From assembly GCA_002701395.1 (NCBI GenBank), contig NZVC01000017.1:1-64000 (forward strand): a DNA stretch of 64,000 nucleotides, read 5' to 3'. The stretch comes from Maritimibacter sp. GTDB lineage: Bacteria; Pseudomonadota; Alphaproteobacteria; Rhodobacterales; Rhodobacteraceae. Below are positions 18,896 to 26,839 of this stretch, one piece after another. The notes under the pieces are model-generated. The model was not told the DNA's origin. It saw nothing but the letters and a program-made list of their open reading frames with translations, and did no database searches. Position numbers and translations under genes: made by a program. The number at the start of each line of letters is the position of its first letter. Position 1 is the first letter of the stretch.

Positions 18896-19404
18896 ACCGG
18901 CAACGACCCGAACCCGTGCAGGTGGTGAAACAGCGCCGCGACGCCGCGCTGGCGGCGCTGGTCGACGGCGTGCCCTACATGCGGTTCCTCGGGATCACCT
19001 TCGAACGCCACGGCGACGAATTGACCGGCCTGCTGGCCTATTCCGACAAGCTGATCGGCAACCCGATGCTGCCCGCCCTGCATGGCGGGGTGACGGCCGC
19101 GTTCCTTGAATTCACCGCCATCGTCGAACTGTCGTGGTCCTACCTTTGGGAGGACATCGAAAGCGGCAAGCTGGACCCGACGACGATCCAGCCCGGTGTG
19201 CAGCCGCGCCTGCCGAAAACCATTGATTTCACGGTGGATTATCTGCGCTCGGGTCTGCCCCGCGACGCTTACGCCCGGGCGCGGGTGACGCGGTCGGGCC
19301 GGCGCTATGCCAGCGTTCAGGTCGAGGCATGGCAGGACAACCGCGCGCGTCCCATCGCGCAGGCCGCCGCGCATTTCCTGATGCCGCAGTCGCCCCGCGC
19401 ATGA
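18892..19404 (+). CDS. Second PaaI-family hotdog thioesterase
   Basis: A 170-residue hotdog thioesterase with GVPYMRFLGITFERHGDEL, LPALHGGVTAAFLEFTAIVE and KTIDFTVDYLRSGLPRDAYA. It is longer than its upstream neighbour because of an insert near residues 80-105. It overlaps the preceding gene (ATGA at 18892) and the following MATE gene (ATGA at 19401), giving a tight three-gene operon. Two adjacent hotdog proteins may form a hetero-oligomer. Confidence 0.86.
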   Translation: MNRQRPEPVQVVKQRRDAALAALVDGVPYMRFLGITFERHGDELTGLLAYSDKLIGNPMLPALHGGVTAAFLEFTAIVELSWSYLWEDIESGKLDPTTIQPGVQPRLPKTIDFTVDYLRSGLPRDAYARARVTRSGRRYASVQVEAWQDNRARPIAQAAAHFLMPQSPRA

Positions 19405-20735
19405 GCACCGCCGAGGTCGGAGCCCTGACGCATCGCCGCGTCCTGCGCATCGCGCTGCCCATCGTGCTGTCGAACGCCACGATCCCCATTCTGGGCGCGG
19501 TCGACACCGGTGTGGTGGGCCAGATGGGCGCGGCTGCGCCGATCGGCGCCGTGGGCATCGGGGCGGTGATCCTGACGACGATCTACTGGGTGTTCGGCTT
19601 CCTTCGGATGGGCACCACCGGCATGGTGGCGCAGGCCAAGGGCGCGGGCGACACCTCGGAAACCGGCGCGCTGCTGATGCGCGGGCTGCTGTTCGGCGCC
19701 ACGGCGGGGGCGGTGCTGGTTGCGGCGCAGGTCCTGCTGTTCTGGGGCGCGTTCCGGTTGGCGCGCGCGTCCGAAGAGGTCGAGACGCTGGCCCGGCAGT
19801 ACCTGTCGATCCGGATCTGGGGGGCGCCCGCCGCCATCGGGATCTATGCCCTGACCGGCTGGCTGATCGGGATGGAGCGCACGCGCGGTGTGCTGGCGCT
19901 GCAGCTTTGGATGAACGGGCTGAACATCGGGCTGGACCTGTGGTTCGTGCTGGGGCTTGGCTGGGGCGTGCAAGGTGTGGCCACGGCGACGCTGATCGCG
20001 GAATACACCGGGCTGACGCTGGGCCTGTGGCTGTGCCGCGACGCCTTCGCGGGCGACCAGTGGCGCGATTGGGCGCGGGTGTTCGACCGGGTGCGGCTGA
20101 AGCGGATGCTGGCGGTCAACACCGACATCATGATCCGCTCGGTGATCCTGTCGGTGTCCTTCACCACCTTCCTGTTCCTTGCGGCGGACCTTGGCGATGT
20201 CACCCTCGCCGCGAACCAGGTGCTGGTGCAGTTCATCGAGATCACCGCCTTCGCGCTTGACGGTTTCGCCTTCTCGGCCGAGGCGCTGGTGGGTGCGGCG
20301 GTGGGCGCCCGCGACCGCGCCGCGCTGCGCCGTGCGTCGATCATCAGCTCGCAATGGGGGGTCGCGGGTGCCGTGTTGCTGGGGCTGGTGTTCTGGATCT
20401 TCGGCGGCGCGATCATCGACCTGATGACCACGTCCGAAGCGGTCCGGGCCGAGGCGCGAACCTATCTGCCTTGGCTTTGCGCCGCGCCGCTGATCGGCAT
20501 TGGCGCATGGATGCTGGACGGGATCTATATCGGCGCCACATGGACCCGCGAAATGCGCATCGCCGCGCTGCAGTCGGCGGCGGTCTATGTGGTCGCGCTG
20601 GCGGTGCTGTTGCCGCTGATGGGCAACCACGGCCTATGGCTGGCGCTGATGATCCTGAACGCCACGCGCGGCCTGACGTTGTGGGCCAAGTATCACCGCA
20701 AGGAAGCTGGCGTGACCGATCCGGTTCCCGGCTGA
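19401..20735 (+). CDS. MATE family efflux transporter
   Basis: A 444-residue inner-membrane protein with about twelve membrane helices in two six-helix halves, of the DinF-like MATE branch (multidrug or metabolite export using H+ or Na+). The N-terminus reads HRRVLRIALPIVLSNATIPI with VDTGVVGQMGAAAPIGAVGIG, the usual MATE start. ATG 19401 overlaps the stop of the thioesterase. Coupling to two thioesterases suggests export of a carboxylic acid product, which is inference from the operon. Confidence 0.9.
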   Translation: MSTAEVGALTHRRVLRIALPIVLSNATIPILGAVDTGVVGQMGAAAPIGAVGIGAVILTTIYWVFGFLRMGTTGMVAQAKGAGDTSETGALLMRGLLFGATAGAVLVAAQVLLFWGAFRLARASEEVETLARQYLSIRIWGAPAAIGIYALTGWLIGMERTRGVLALQLWMNGLNIGLDLWFVLGLGWGVQGVATATLIAEYTGLTLGLWLCRDAFAGDQWRDWARVFDRVRLKRMLAVNTDIMIRSVILSVSFTTFLFLAADLGDVTLAANQVLVQFIEITAFALDGFAFSAEALVGAAVGARDRAALRRASIISSQWGVAGAVLLGLVFWIFGGAIIDLMTTSEAVRAEARTYLPWLCAAPLIGIGAWMLDGIYIGATWTREMRIAALQSAAVYVVALAVLLPLMGNHGLWLALMILNATRGLTLWAKYHRKEAGVTDPVPG

Positions 20736-20740
20736 CAGGC

Positions 20741-20772
20741 GTCTTTGGTCCTGAAATATCCCCGCCGGAGGC
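20741..20772. repeat. Dispersed intergenic repeat, copy 3
   Basis: TCCTGAAATATCCCCGCCGG followed by AGGC matches the core of the repeats near 13.7-13.9 kb (AAATA, then CC, then CGCCGGAGGC). It lies between the convergent MATE and arsC-like genes. Confidence 0.5.
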
Positions 20773-20779
20773 AAGAAAT

Positions 20780-21127
20780 CTAAAGAATCTCCAGCACAGC
20801 CTCGGGCGGGCGGCCAAGCGCGGCGCGGCCCTTCGCGAACACCACGGGCCGTTCGATCAGTTTCGGCGTCGCCGCCATCGCGGCGATCAGCGTGGCGTCG
20901 TCGGCGTCCTTGGTCAGACCCTGCGCCTTGAACTCGGCCTCCTTGGTGCGCACCAGCATGATGGCGGGTACGCCCAGCAGGTCCAGCGCCGCGCGGATCT
21001 CGTCCGCCGAAGGCGCATCGTCGAGATACCGGCGCTCGGTGACGTCGCAGCCCTTGTCGTGCAGCAACGCCAGCGTCTCGCGCGACTTGGTGCAGCGCGG
21101 GTTGTGCCAGATCGTGACCTTGGTCAT
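20780..21127 (-). CDS. ArsC/YfgD-type reductase-like protein
   Basis: A 115-residue glutaredoxin-fold protein of the arsenate reductase family. The N-terminal [14 protein letters not shown] holds the redox cysteine C12, and [20 protein letters not shown] near the C-terminus is the family signature. No other ars gene is nearby, so a housekeeping YfgD-like role is as likely as arsenate reduction. Its start overlaps the pyrD stop (ATGA), making it the last gene of a DUF952-pyrD-arsC operon. Confidence 0.88.
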   Translation of the reverse strand: MTKVTIWHNPRCTKSRETLALLHDKGCDVTERRYLDDAPSADEIRAALDLLGVPAIMLVRTKEAEFKAQGLTKDADDATLIAAMAATPKLIERPVVFAKGRAALGRPPEAVLEIL

Positions 21128-22182
21128 AGCCAGTCCTTCCGTCCTGTTCCCACCGCCTCGGCGACCGAGGCGAAGCCCTCGCGCGCCAGCAGCGCGTCAA
21201 GCCCGCGCGCGATGTCCGGGGCCAGCGACAGGCCGTGGAACACCATCGCGGTGTAAAGCTGCACGGCGCTGGCGCCCGCCTTGATCTTGGCCAGCGCCTG
21301 TTCGGCGCTTGCGATCCCGCCGACACCGATCAGCGGCAGCACCCCGGCGGTCTCGGCGGACAGCCGGGCCAGCACGCGGGTCGAGCGGTCGAACAGCGGC
21401 GCGCCGGACAGGCCGCCGGTCTCGCCCTTGTGGGCGCTGCGAAGGCCGTCGCGCGACAGGGTGGTGTTGGTGGCGATGATCGCGTCCACCCCGGCCTCCT
21501 GCGCGACGCCCGCAATTTCGGCGATCTCGGCGTCGGTCAGGTCGGGCGCGATCTTCAGGAACACCGGGATGCGGCGGTCCAGCGCGCCACGGGTCTCGAT
21601 CACCCCGGCCAGCAGACCCTTCAGCGCGGCGGCACCTTGCAGGTCGCGCAGCTTCTCGGTGTTGGGCGACGACACGTTCACCGTGGCAAAGTCGATATGC
21701 GGACCGGCGCTGCGCAGCACTTCGGCGAAGTCGCGGGCGCGGTCGCTGCTGTCCTTGTTCGCGCCAAGGTTCAGGCCGCGCGGGATACCGGTCGGCGTGG
21801 CGGCAAGGCGGGCGGCAATCGCCTCGGCCCCGTCGTTGTTGAACCCGAAGCGGTTGATCGCGGCGTGGTCCTCGGTCAGGCGGAACAGGCGCGGCTTCGG
21901 GTTGCCCGGCTGCGGCCGGGGCGTCGCGGCGCCCAGTTCCAGAAAGCCGAAACCGGCGCGCGCCAGACCGGCGGTGGCGGTCGCGTTCTTGTCGAAACCC
22001 GCCGCCAGCCCGACGGGGTTTGGCAGCGCAAGCCCCGCAACCGTCGTGGCCAGCCGGGCCGAGGTGACGGGACCGGGCAGCGGCGCCAGACCCGACCGAA
22101 CCGCCTGCAGCGCCAGCCCGTGCGCCCGCTCGGGGTCGACGGTGCGCAGAAGCGGCAGGCCGATGCGTTCAAGCAGTCTCAT
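21124..22182 (-). CDS. pyrD: Dihydroorotate dehydrogenase (quinone)
   Basis: A 352-residue class 2 dihydroorotate dehydrogenase, oxidising dihydroorotate to orotate at the membrane with quinone as acceptor. The N-terminal helix [20 protein letters not shown] is the membrane-associating part of class 2 enzymes. [45 protein letters not shown] (catalytic serine) and [21 protein letters not shown] (FMN phosphate) follow. ATG 22182 overlaps the stop of the DUF952 gene. Confidence 0.96.
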   Translation of the reverse strand: MRLLERIGLPLLRTVDPERAHGLALQAVRSGLAPLPGPVTSARLATTVAGLALPNPVGLAAGFDKNATATAGLARAGFGFLELGAATPRPQPGNPKPRLFRLTEDHAAINRFGFNNDGAEAIAARLAATPTGIPRGLNLGANKDSSDRARDFAEVLRSAGPHIDFATVNVSSPNTEKLRDLQGAAALKGLLAGVIETRGALDRRIPVFLKIAPDLTDAEIAEIAGVAQEAGVDAIIATNTTLSRDGLRSAHKGETGGLSGAPLFDRSTRVLARLSAETAGVLPLIGVGGIASAEQALAKIKAGASAVQLYTAMVFHGLSLAPDIARGLDALLAREGFASVAEAVGTGRKDWL

Positions 22183-22517
22183 ACCATCTCTGCCGGGAAA
22201 ACGTGGGCGCCGTCTTCCAGCGGCAGCGGCCAGGCCCAGACCACGTCTTCCAGCCGCAGCGGGCGGTACAGATGCGGGAACAGCGCGCCACCGCGCGACG
22301 GCTCCCATTTCAGGTCGTCGCCCAGCGTGTCGGCCTCGACCGCGGCCAGCCACAGCCCCTCGACCCCGGCGAAATGCTTCGCGGCGGTCTCGGCGGCCTG
22401 TTCGGCGGTCGAGAAGTGGATGTAGCCGTCGGACAGGTCGATCGGCGCGCCAAGGGTCGAGCCATCGGCCTGCAGCGCCTGCCATTCGGGGGGGCGGAAA
22501 ATCTTGTAGATCAGCAT
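22179..22517 (-). CDS. DUF952 family protein
   Basis: A 112-residue protein of the DUF952 family, starting [15 protein letters not shown] and containing [39 protein letters not shown] and [14 protein letters not shown]. The family is structurally related to ADP-ribosyltransferase/2'-phosphotransferase-like folds, but its function is unknown. It commonly precedes pyrD in Rhodobacteraceae, as far as I recall; here the two overlap by four bases. Confidence 0.88.
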   Translation of the reverse strand: MLIYKIFRPPEWQALQADGSTLGAPIDLSDGYIHFSTAEQAAETAAKHFAGVEGLWLAAVEADTLGDDLKWEPSRGGALFPHLYRPLRLEDVVWAWPLPLEDGAHVFPAEMV

Positions 22518-22638
22518 GGGCTCAGATGACCGGCAATTTCGCGCGGGTCAAGCGGCTGCGGGGCTGGCAGACGGGAATCGGCTTGTGCGGGCGCGCGCGA
22601 TTGAGTAGCGGGGGCGCTTTCGAAAAAGGGCGCGCGTC

Positions 22639-23874
22639 ATGGCCACGGATATTCTGTCAATCGACTTTGGCACCTCTAACTCTGCCGCCGCCGTCGCTGC
22701 GGGCAATGGCGTCTACCGCATCCCCATCGAGCAGGGCGCCGAGACACTGCCGACCGCCGTCTTTTTTCCCGTGCAGGGGGCGATGCGGATCGGGTCGGCT
22801 GCCGGCGCCGCGCTGATCGCGGGCGAAGAGGGGCGGTACATGCGCGCGCTGAAAAGCGTGCTGGGCCTGCCGCTTCTGCATGAACCCCGCGTGCTGGGCG
22901 GCGTGCGGCGCACGCTGGCCGACGTGATCACGGTGTTCCTGTCCGAGGTGAAGACGCGGGCCGAGACGGCGACGGGTCTGACCTTCCGCCGCGCGCTGTC
23001 GGGACGCCCCGTGCATTTCCACACCGCGGCGCCGGACAAGGACGCACAGGCCGAGGCGGACCTGCGCGCCTGTTACGCCGCCGCTGGGTTCGACGAGGTG
23101 TCGTTCCTGCCCGAACCCGAGGCCGCGGCGGTGGCCTGTCATGGCATGGGCGGCGGCGCCGGGCTGGGGCTGATCGTCGACATCGGCGGCGGGACCTCGG
23201 ACTTTACCGTGTTCCGGGGCGGGGCAGGCGGGGCAGAGATCCTTGCCAGCCACGGCATCCGGCTGGGTGGTACGGATTTCGATCACGCGGTGTCGATGAC
23301 CCACGCGATGCCGGTGCTGGGGCTGGGGGGAGAGCTGCGGCGCGAGATGGGATCGGGCCTGCTGCCGGTGCCGCGCGCGCCCTATGTGGACCTTGCGACG
23401 TGGGCCAAGATCCCGTTCCTGTACTCGGCCGACACCCGGCGCATGGTGGCGGGCATGGTGCGCACTGCCGTCGACCGCCCGGCGATGGAACGGTTCGCCG
23501 AGGTGCTGGATCTGGAGCTGGGCCACGAACTGGCCTTTGCCGTGGAACGCGGCAAGATTGGTGCGAATGGCGAGGGCGGCGCGGGCCGCATCGCGATGGG
23601 GTTTATCGAGCAGGGTCTGTCGGTGGCGGTCACAGGCGACAGTCTGAACGAAGCATTGACCGAGAACCGCGCCGCGCTGCGCGCCGCTGCCTCCGAAACG
23701 CTGGCACTGGCCGGGGTCTCGCCGTCCGACATCGGGCGCGTGATCCTTGTCGGCGGGTCGAGCCTGATGCGGTTCGTGTCGGACGAGGTGTCGGACCTGT
23801 GCCCCGACGCGGCGGTGCTGAGGTCGGAAGCGTTCACGGCGGTGGTCGACGGGCTGGCGCTGGCGGCCCGTTAG
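22639..23874 (+). CDS. Hsp70-like protein (YegD type)
   Basis: A 411-residue protein of the actin/Hsp70 ATPase fold. The N-terminal phosphate-1 motif is ILSIDFGTSNSAAAV, the phosphate-2 motif is GLIVDIGGGTSDFTVF near residue 180, and VILVGGSSLMRFV is the adenosine motif. It ends soon after the ATPase part, so there is no peptide-binding domain or lid like that of DnaK. YegD-type proteins are poorly characterised. The gene is single and converges on minE. Confidence 0.85.
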   Translation: MATDILSIDFGTSNSAAAVAAGNGVYRIPIEQGAETLPTAVFFPVQGAMRIGSAAGAALIAGEEGRYMRALKSVLGLPLLHEPRVLGGVRRTLADVITVFLSEVKTRAETATGLTFRRALSGRPVHFHTAAPDKDAQAEADLRACYAAAGFDEVSFLPEPEAAAVACHGMGGGAGLGLIVDIGGGTSDFTVFRGGAGGAEILASHGIRLGGTDFDHAVSMTHAMPVLGLGGELRREMGSGLLPVPRAPYVDLATWAKIPFLYSADTRRMVAGMVRTAVDRPAMERFAEVLDLELGHELAFAVERGKIGANGEGGAGRIAMGFIEQGLSVAVTGDSLNEALTENRAALRAAASETLALAGVSPSDIGRVILVGGSSLMRFVSDEVSDLCPDAAVLRSEAFTAVVDGLALAAR

Positions 23875-23892
23875 GCGGGGCAGAGTGGTTGC

Positions 23893-23924
23893 GGGCGGCC
23901 CGGTTATCGTGAACCGGACCGCCC
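23893..23924. terminator. Bidirectional hairpin between the Hsp70-like gene and minE
   Basis: A 13-bp stem with one mismatch joins GGGCGG and CCGGTT (23893-23905) to AACCGG and CCGCCC (23912-23924) around a 6-nt loop. It lies between convergent stops; only AGCAAAG follows on the plus strand, so T-richness is low. Confidence 0.6.
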
Positions 23925-23931
23925 AGCAAAG

Positions 23932-24216
23932 TCAGCCGCGATCGCGGGCGTTCTTAACCGAGGTGGCGGGCATCTCGATGTTGATCTCAAGGCTCGACAC
24001 CGCGTCGTCGCGCTGCACCTTGATGTCGACGTCCTGATCCTCGACCTTAACGTAGCGGCGGATCACCTCTAGGATGTCCTGCTGCATTTTCGGAAGGAAA
24101 TCGGCCTGCGCCGCCCCATCGGCGCGTTCGTGCGCCAGAAGCAGTTGCAGCCGGTCCTTGGCGGTTTGCGCCGTGGCGGCGCGGCGGGGCCTGAGCGAGA
24201 AACCGAACAGGCTCAT
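23932..24216 (-). CDS. minE: Cell division topological specificity factor MinE
   Basis: A 94-residue MinE. It stimulates MinD ATPase and drives pole-to-pole oscillation so that MinC is lowest at mid-cell. The N-terminal amphipathic start MSLFGFSLRPRRAA, the contact helix ATAQTAKDRLQLLLAHERA and the C-terminal topological domain IRRYVKVEDQDVDIKVQRD are all present. It overlaps minD by four bases and ends the minCDE operon. Confidence 0.95.
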   Translation of the reverse strand: MSLFGFSLRPRRAATAQTAKDRLQLLLAHERADGAAQADFLPKMQQDILEVIRRYVKVEDQDVDIKVQRDDAVSSLEINIEMPATSVKNARDRG

Positions 24217-25061
24217 GCCGACCGTCCGAACAGCCGCTGCATGAAGCCGGGGCGCTTGTCCTCGGGCAGGCGCATCTCGACCTCTTCGCCGACCAGCCGC
24301 GCGACGGTGTCTTCATAGGCCTGACCGGCGTTCGACGGCTCGTCCAGGATCACCGGCGTGCCGATGTTCGACGCCTTCAGCACCGCCTGGCTTTCCGGGA
24401 TGATGCCCAGAAGCGGCACGGCGAGAATCTCTAGCACGTCGTCGACGGTCATCATCTCGCCGCGCTCGATCCGGCCCTTGTCGTGACGGGTCAGCAGGAC
24501 GCGCGCCTTGACCGGCTCGTCGTTGCTGCTTTCGGCACGCCGCGTCTTCGACGCCAGCAGGCCCAGCACCCGGTCGCTGTCGCGCACCGAGGATACTTCG
24601 GGGTTGGTGACCACGACGGCCTCGTCGGCGAAATACATCGCCATCTGCGCGCCGCGCTCGATCCCGGCGGGGCTGTCGCAGATGATGTAGTCGAATTCCT
24701 CGCGCAGTTCGTTCAGCACCGCCTCGACGCCCTCGGTCGTCAGGGCGTCCTTGTCGCGGGTCTGCGAGGTCGGCAGCACGTACAGGGTGTCCAGCCGCTT
24801 GTCCTTGATCAGCGCCTGCTTCAGCTTCGCGTCGCCCTGGATCACGTTGATGAAGTCGAACACGACCCGGCGTTCGCAGCCCATGATCATGTCAAGGTTG
24901 CGCAGGCCCACGTCGAAGTCGATTACGACCGTCTTGTGGCCCAGCTTGGCCAGCCCGGCGGAGATCGCCGCCGCCGAGGTGGTCTTGCCCACCCCGCCCT
25001 TGCCCGAGGTGATCACGATGATCTTCCCGAGCGGGGCCTTTTCCTTCAAATCCGTCGTCAT
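24213..25061 (-). CDS. minD: Septum site-determining ATPase MinD
   Basis: A 282-residue ParA-type ATPase with the deviant Walker A motif GKGGVGKTT near residue 20, VIDFDVGLRNLDMIMGCERR, and Walker B region YIICDSPAGIERGAQ. The C-terminal GFMQRLFGRSA is the amphipathic membrane-targeting helix. It recruits MinC to the membrane and oscillates with MinE. It overlaps minC by four bases upstream and minE by four bases downstream. Confidence 0.97.
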   Translation of the reverse strand: MTTDLKEKAPLGKIIVITSGKGGVGKTTSAAAISAGLAKLGHKTVVIDFDVGLRNLDMIMGCERRVVFDFINVIQGDAKLKQALIKDKRLDTLYVLPTSQTRDKDALTTEGVEAVLNELREEFDYIICDSPAGIERGAQMAMYFADEAVVVTNPEVSSVRDSDRVLGLLASKTRRAESSNDEPVKARVLLTRHDKGRIERGEMMTVDDVLEILAVPLLGIIPESQAVLKASNIGTPVILDEPSNAGQAYEDTVARLVGEEVEMRLPEDKRPGFMQRLFGRSA

Positions 25062-25804
25062 GTGAGCGGCTCCAGTATTAGTCTGTCGTCCTTGAGCACG
25101 ACTTGCAGCGGCTGGTGCCGCATGTCGTCCCCGATGTTTTCGCTGGTGCGGTACAGGCCCGCGATGGCCAGCAGTTCGGCCTGTTGCTTCAGGCAGAAGA
25201 TCCGCGTGCTTTCGTCGCCGTGCATCCCCGCGATGGCCCGGCCCCGAAGGGTGCCGTAGACGTGGATGTTGCCCGACGCGACCAGTTCGGCCCCGGACGA
25301 GACCGAGCCGATCACCGTCAGATCGCCGCGTTCGGCGACGATCACCTGACCCGACCGCACGGGCTGGGTGATCACCTTGTTGTCGGGCGGAAGCAGCCGG
25401 TCGGCGCGGCGCGTGGTGCCGGTGCCGATTTTTTCCGGCGCGGTTTCGCGTCCGAAGGCGACCTCGATCAGGCCCATGTCCTCGGCCAGTTCGACCTGCG
25501 CGGGCGCCGGGTCCTGTACGCCGAACACCCGCAGCTTGCGGGCGCGAAGCTCGGCGACCAGCGCGTCCAGCGTGGCGCGATCGACAAGGTGCTGGACGGT
25601 TCCAAGGTCGATGACAAGCGGCGCGTCCAGCAGGAATTGCGGTGCGCGGGCCAGATGGGCGTCGAGCGCGTCGAAGAAGTCGGCGTCGAAGGCGTCGGTG
25701 TCGAGCCTTAAAGAGATGGCCGTGATGAACCGCCCCCGGATCTGGAACGGCTGCGCCGTCACCGTCGCGGCGGCGCGACGGCTGGTCGTTCTTGGTCTCC
25801 GCAC
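25058..25804 (-). CDS. minC: Septum site-determining inhibitor MinC
   Basis: A 248-residue FtsZ assembly inhibitor. The N-terminal FtsZ-binding domain covers about residues 20-110. The C-terminal beta-helical MinD-binding domain includes VRSGQVIVAERGDLTVIGSV and GAELVASGNIHVYGTLRGRA. The start is GTG at 25804, supported by AGGAG ten bases upstream. It is first in the minCDE operon. Confidence 0.95.
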   Translation of the reverse strand: MRRPRTTSRRAAATVTAQPFQIRGRFITAISLRLDTDAFDADFFDALDAHLARAPQFLLDAPLVIDLGTVQHLVDRATLDALVAELRARKLRVFGVQDPAPAQVELAEDMGLIEVAFGRETAPEKIGTGTTRRADRLLPPDNKVITQPVRSGQVIVAERGDLTVIGSVSSGAELVASGNIHVYGTLRGRAIAGMHGDESTRIFCLKQQAELLAIAGLYRTSENIGDDMRHQPLQVVLKDDRLILEPLT

Positions 25805-25915
25805 CTGTCGCGGCTCCTGCTCTGTCTCAATTCGTGGCGCGCGATTCTGTCGCGCGCGGATTTTGACGGCAGACCTAGCCGGGATCGCGGGGGAAGTGCA
25901 CGGGGAGACGGATCA

Positions 25916-25940
25916 AAATTCGCCCGCCAAGCGCGAATTT
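25916..25940 (-). terminator. Hairpin downstream of the GST/MORN operon
   Basis: A perfect 8-bp stem (AAATTCGC with GCGAATTT) and 9-nt loop; on the minus strand the descending arm ends TTTT. It lies about 100 bp past the GST stop. A further CTTTGC/GCAAAG hairpin (25950-25966) sits between them. The rest of the 236-bp gap to minC holds no gene I can support. Confidence 0.5.
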
Positions 25941-26040
25941 GCCGGGTGACTTTGCGTGAAGCAAAGCGCGATCCCGCCCGTTTGAGGAACCAGTCTGAGG
26001 GCCGATGTCCGGCGGAACGTCGCGCCGTCCGGTGCGCGGC

Positions 26041-26835
26041 CTAGATCAGCCCAAGTTCCGCGTCGCTGGCGACCCGGTCGTACTTGTCGCGCGGCGGCAT
26101 GGGACGGTCGCGCCAGTCCGGGTCGAAGGTAAAGCTGGACTTCGCGCGCCCTTCGGGAAGGGCCCCGTTCCCGGCGCCGACAGCATAATCATAATACAGC
26201 TTCACGATGTGATCGTAGCTGACCTGCTGAGCCGCCGGGTGGGCAAGGCAGGCTTCGCGCCACGCGCGGACGCGGGCGTATTCGGGGCCGGGGGGCAGTT
26301 CGAAGCCTTCGTAATAGTCGAGGAACCAGAACCGCATCATCAGCGGCGTGAACACCGTCTCGGCCAGCCCGAAATCGTCGAACAGGAACAGGCCGCCGGG
26401 GTTGTGATGGTCAAGGAAATCCGAAAGCCACGCGTAATGCTCTAGCAGCGCGGCCTTCTTCGTTTCGGACGCGGTGCGGTCGCGGTTCAGGACATAAAGA
26501 TAACCGGCCATGCCGAACGGCCCCTCCCGCGTGATCATCAGCCGTTCGATGCCGCGTTCGTAGGGGTCCGAGCGTGCCACGTTCGGGCCGCCAAGCGCCT
26601 CTTCGACATAGCGCAGGATGACAAGGCTTTCCTTCAGCACGCGACCGTCGCCAAGATCCATGATCGGCAGGGCCGTGGTCCCGCGCGAAAGCTCCAGCAG
26701 GGCAGGGTCGCGCGGCTTGGTGATGTCGACGACGCGAAACTCGACTGCGTCCTGCAGACCCTTCAGCGCAAGCAGGATTTCAAGCCGTTGCGAGAACGGG
26801 CAGACCGGGATGTGGTAGACGACCGGCCGGCTCAA
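26041..26835 (-). CDS. Glutathione S-transferase family protein with probable TTG start
   Basis: A 264-residue GST-like protein: VVYHIPVCPFSQRLEILLAL (thioredoxin-like strand and CPFSQR active-site loop), TTALPIMDLGDGRVLKESLV (cis-Pro and Glu-Ser glutathione site), then a helical domain. No ATG lies near the natural N-terminus. A TTG at 26835, five bases after the stop of the MORN gene, gives the expected start and suggests translational coupling. A four-codon ATG frame also sits in that junction. Function beyond GST fold is unknown. Confidence 0.78.
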   Translation of the reverse strand: MSRPVVYHIPVCPFSQRLEILLALKGLQDAVEFRVVDITKPRDPALLELSRGTTALPIMDLGDGRVLKESLVILRYVEEALGGPNVARSDPYERGIERLMITREGPFGMAGYLYVLNRDRTASETKKAALLEHYAWLSDFLDHHNPGGLFLFDDFGLAETVFTPLMMRFWFLDYYEGFELPPGPEYARVRAWREACLAHPAAQQVSYDHIVKLYYDYAVGAGNGALPEGRAKSSFTFDPDWRDRPMPPRDKYDRVASDAELGLI

Positions 26836-26839
26836 TGGC

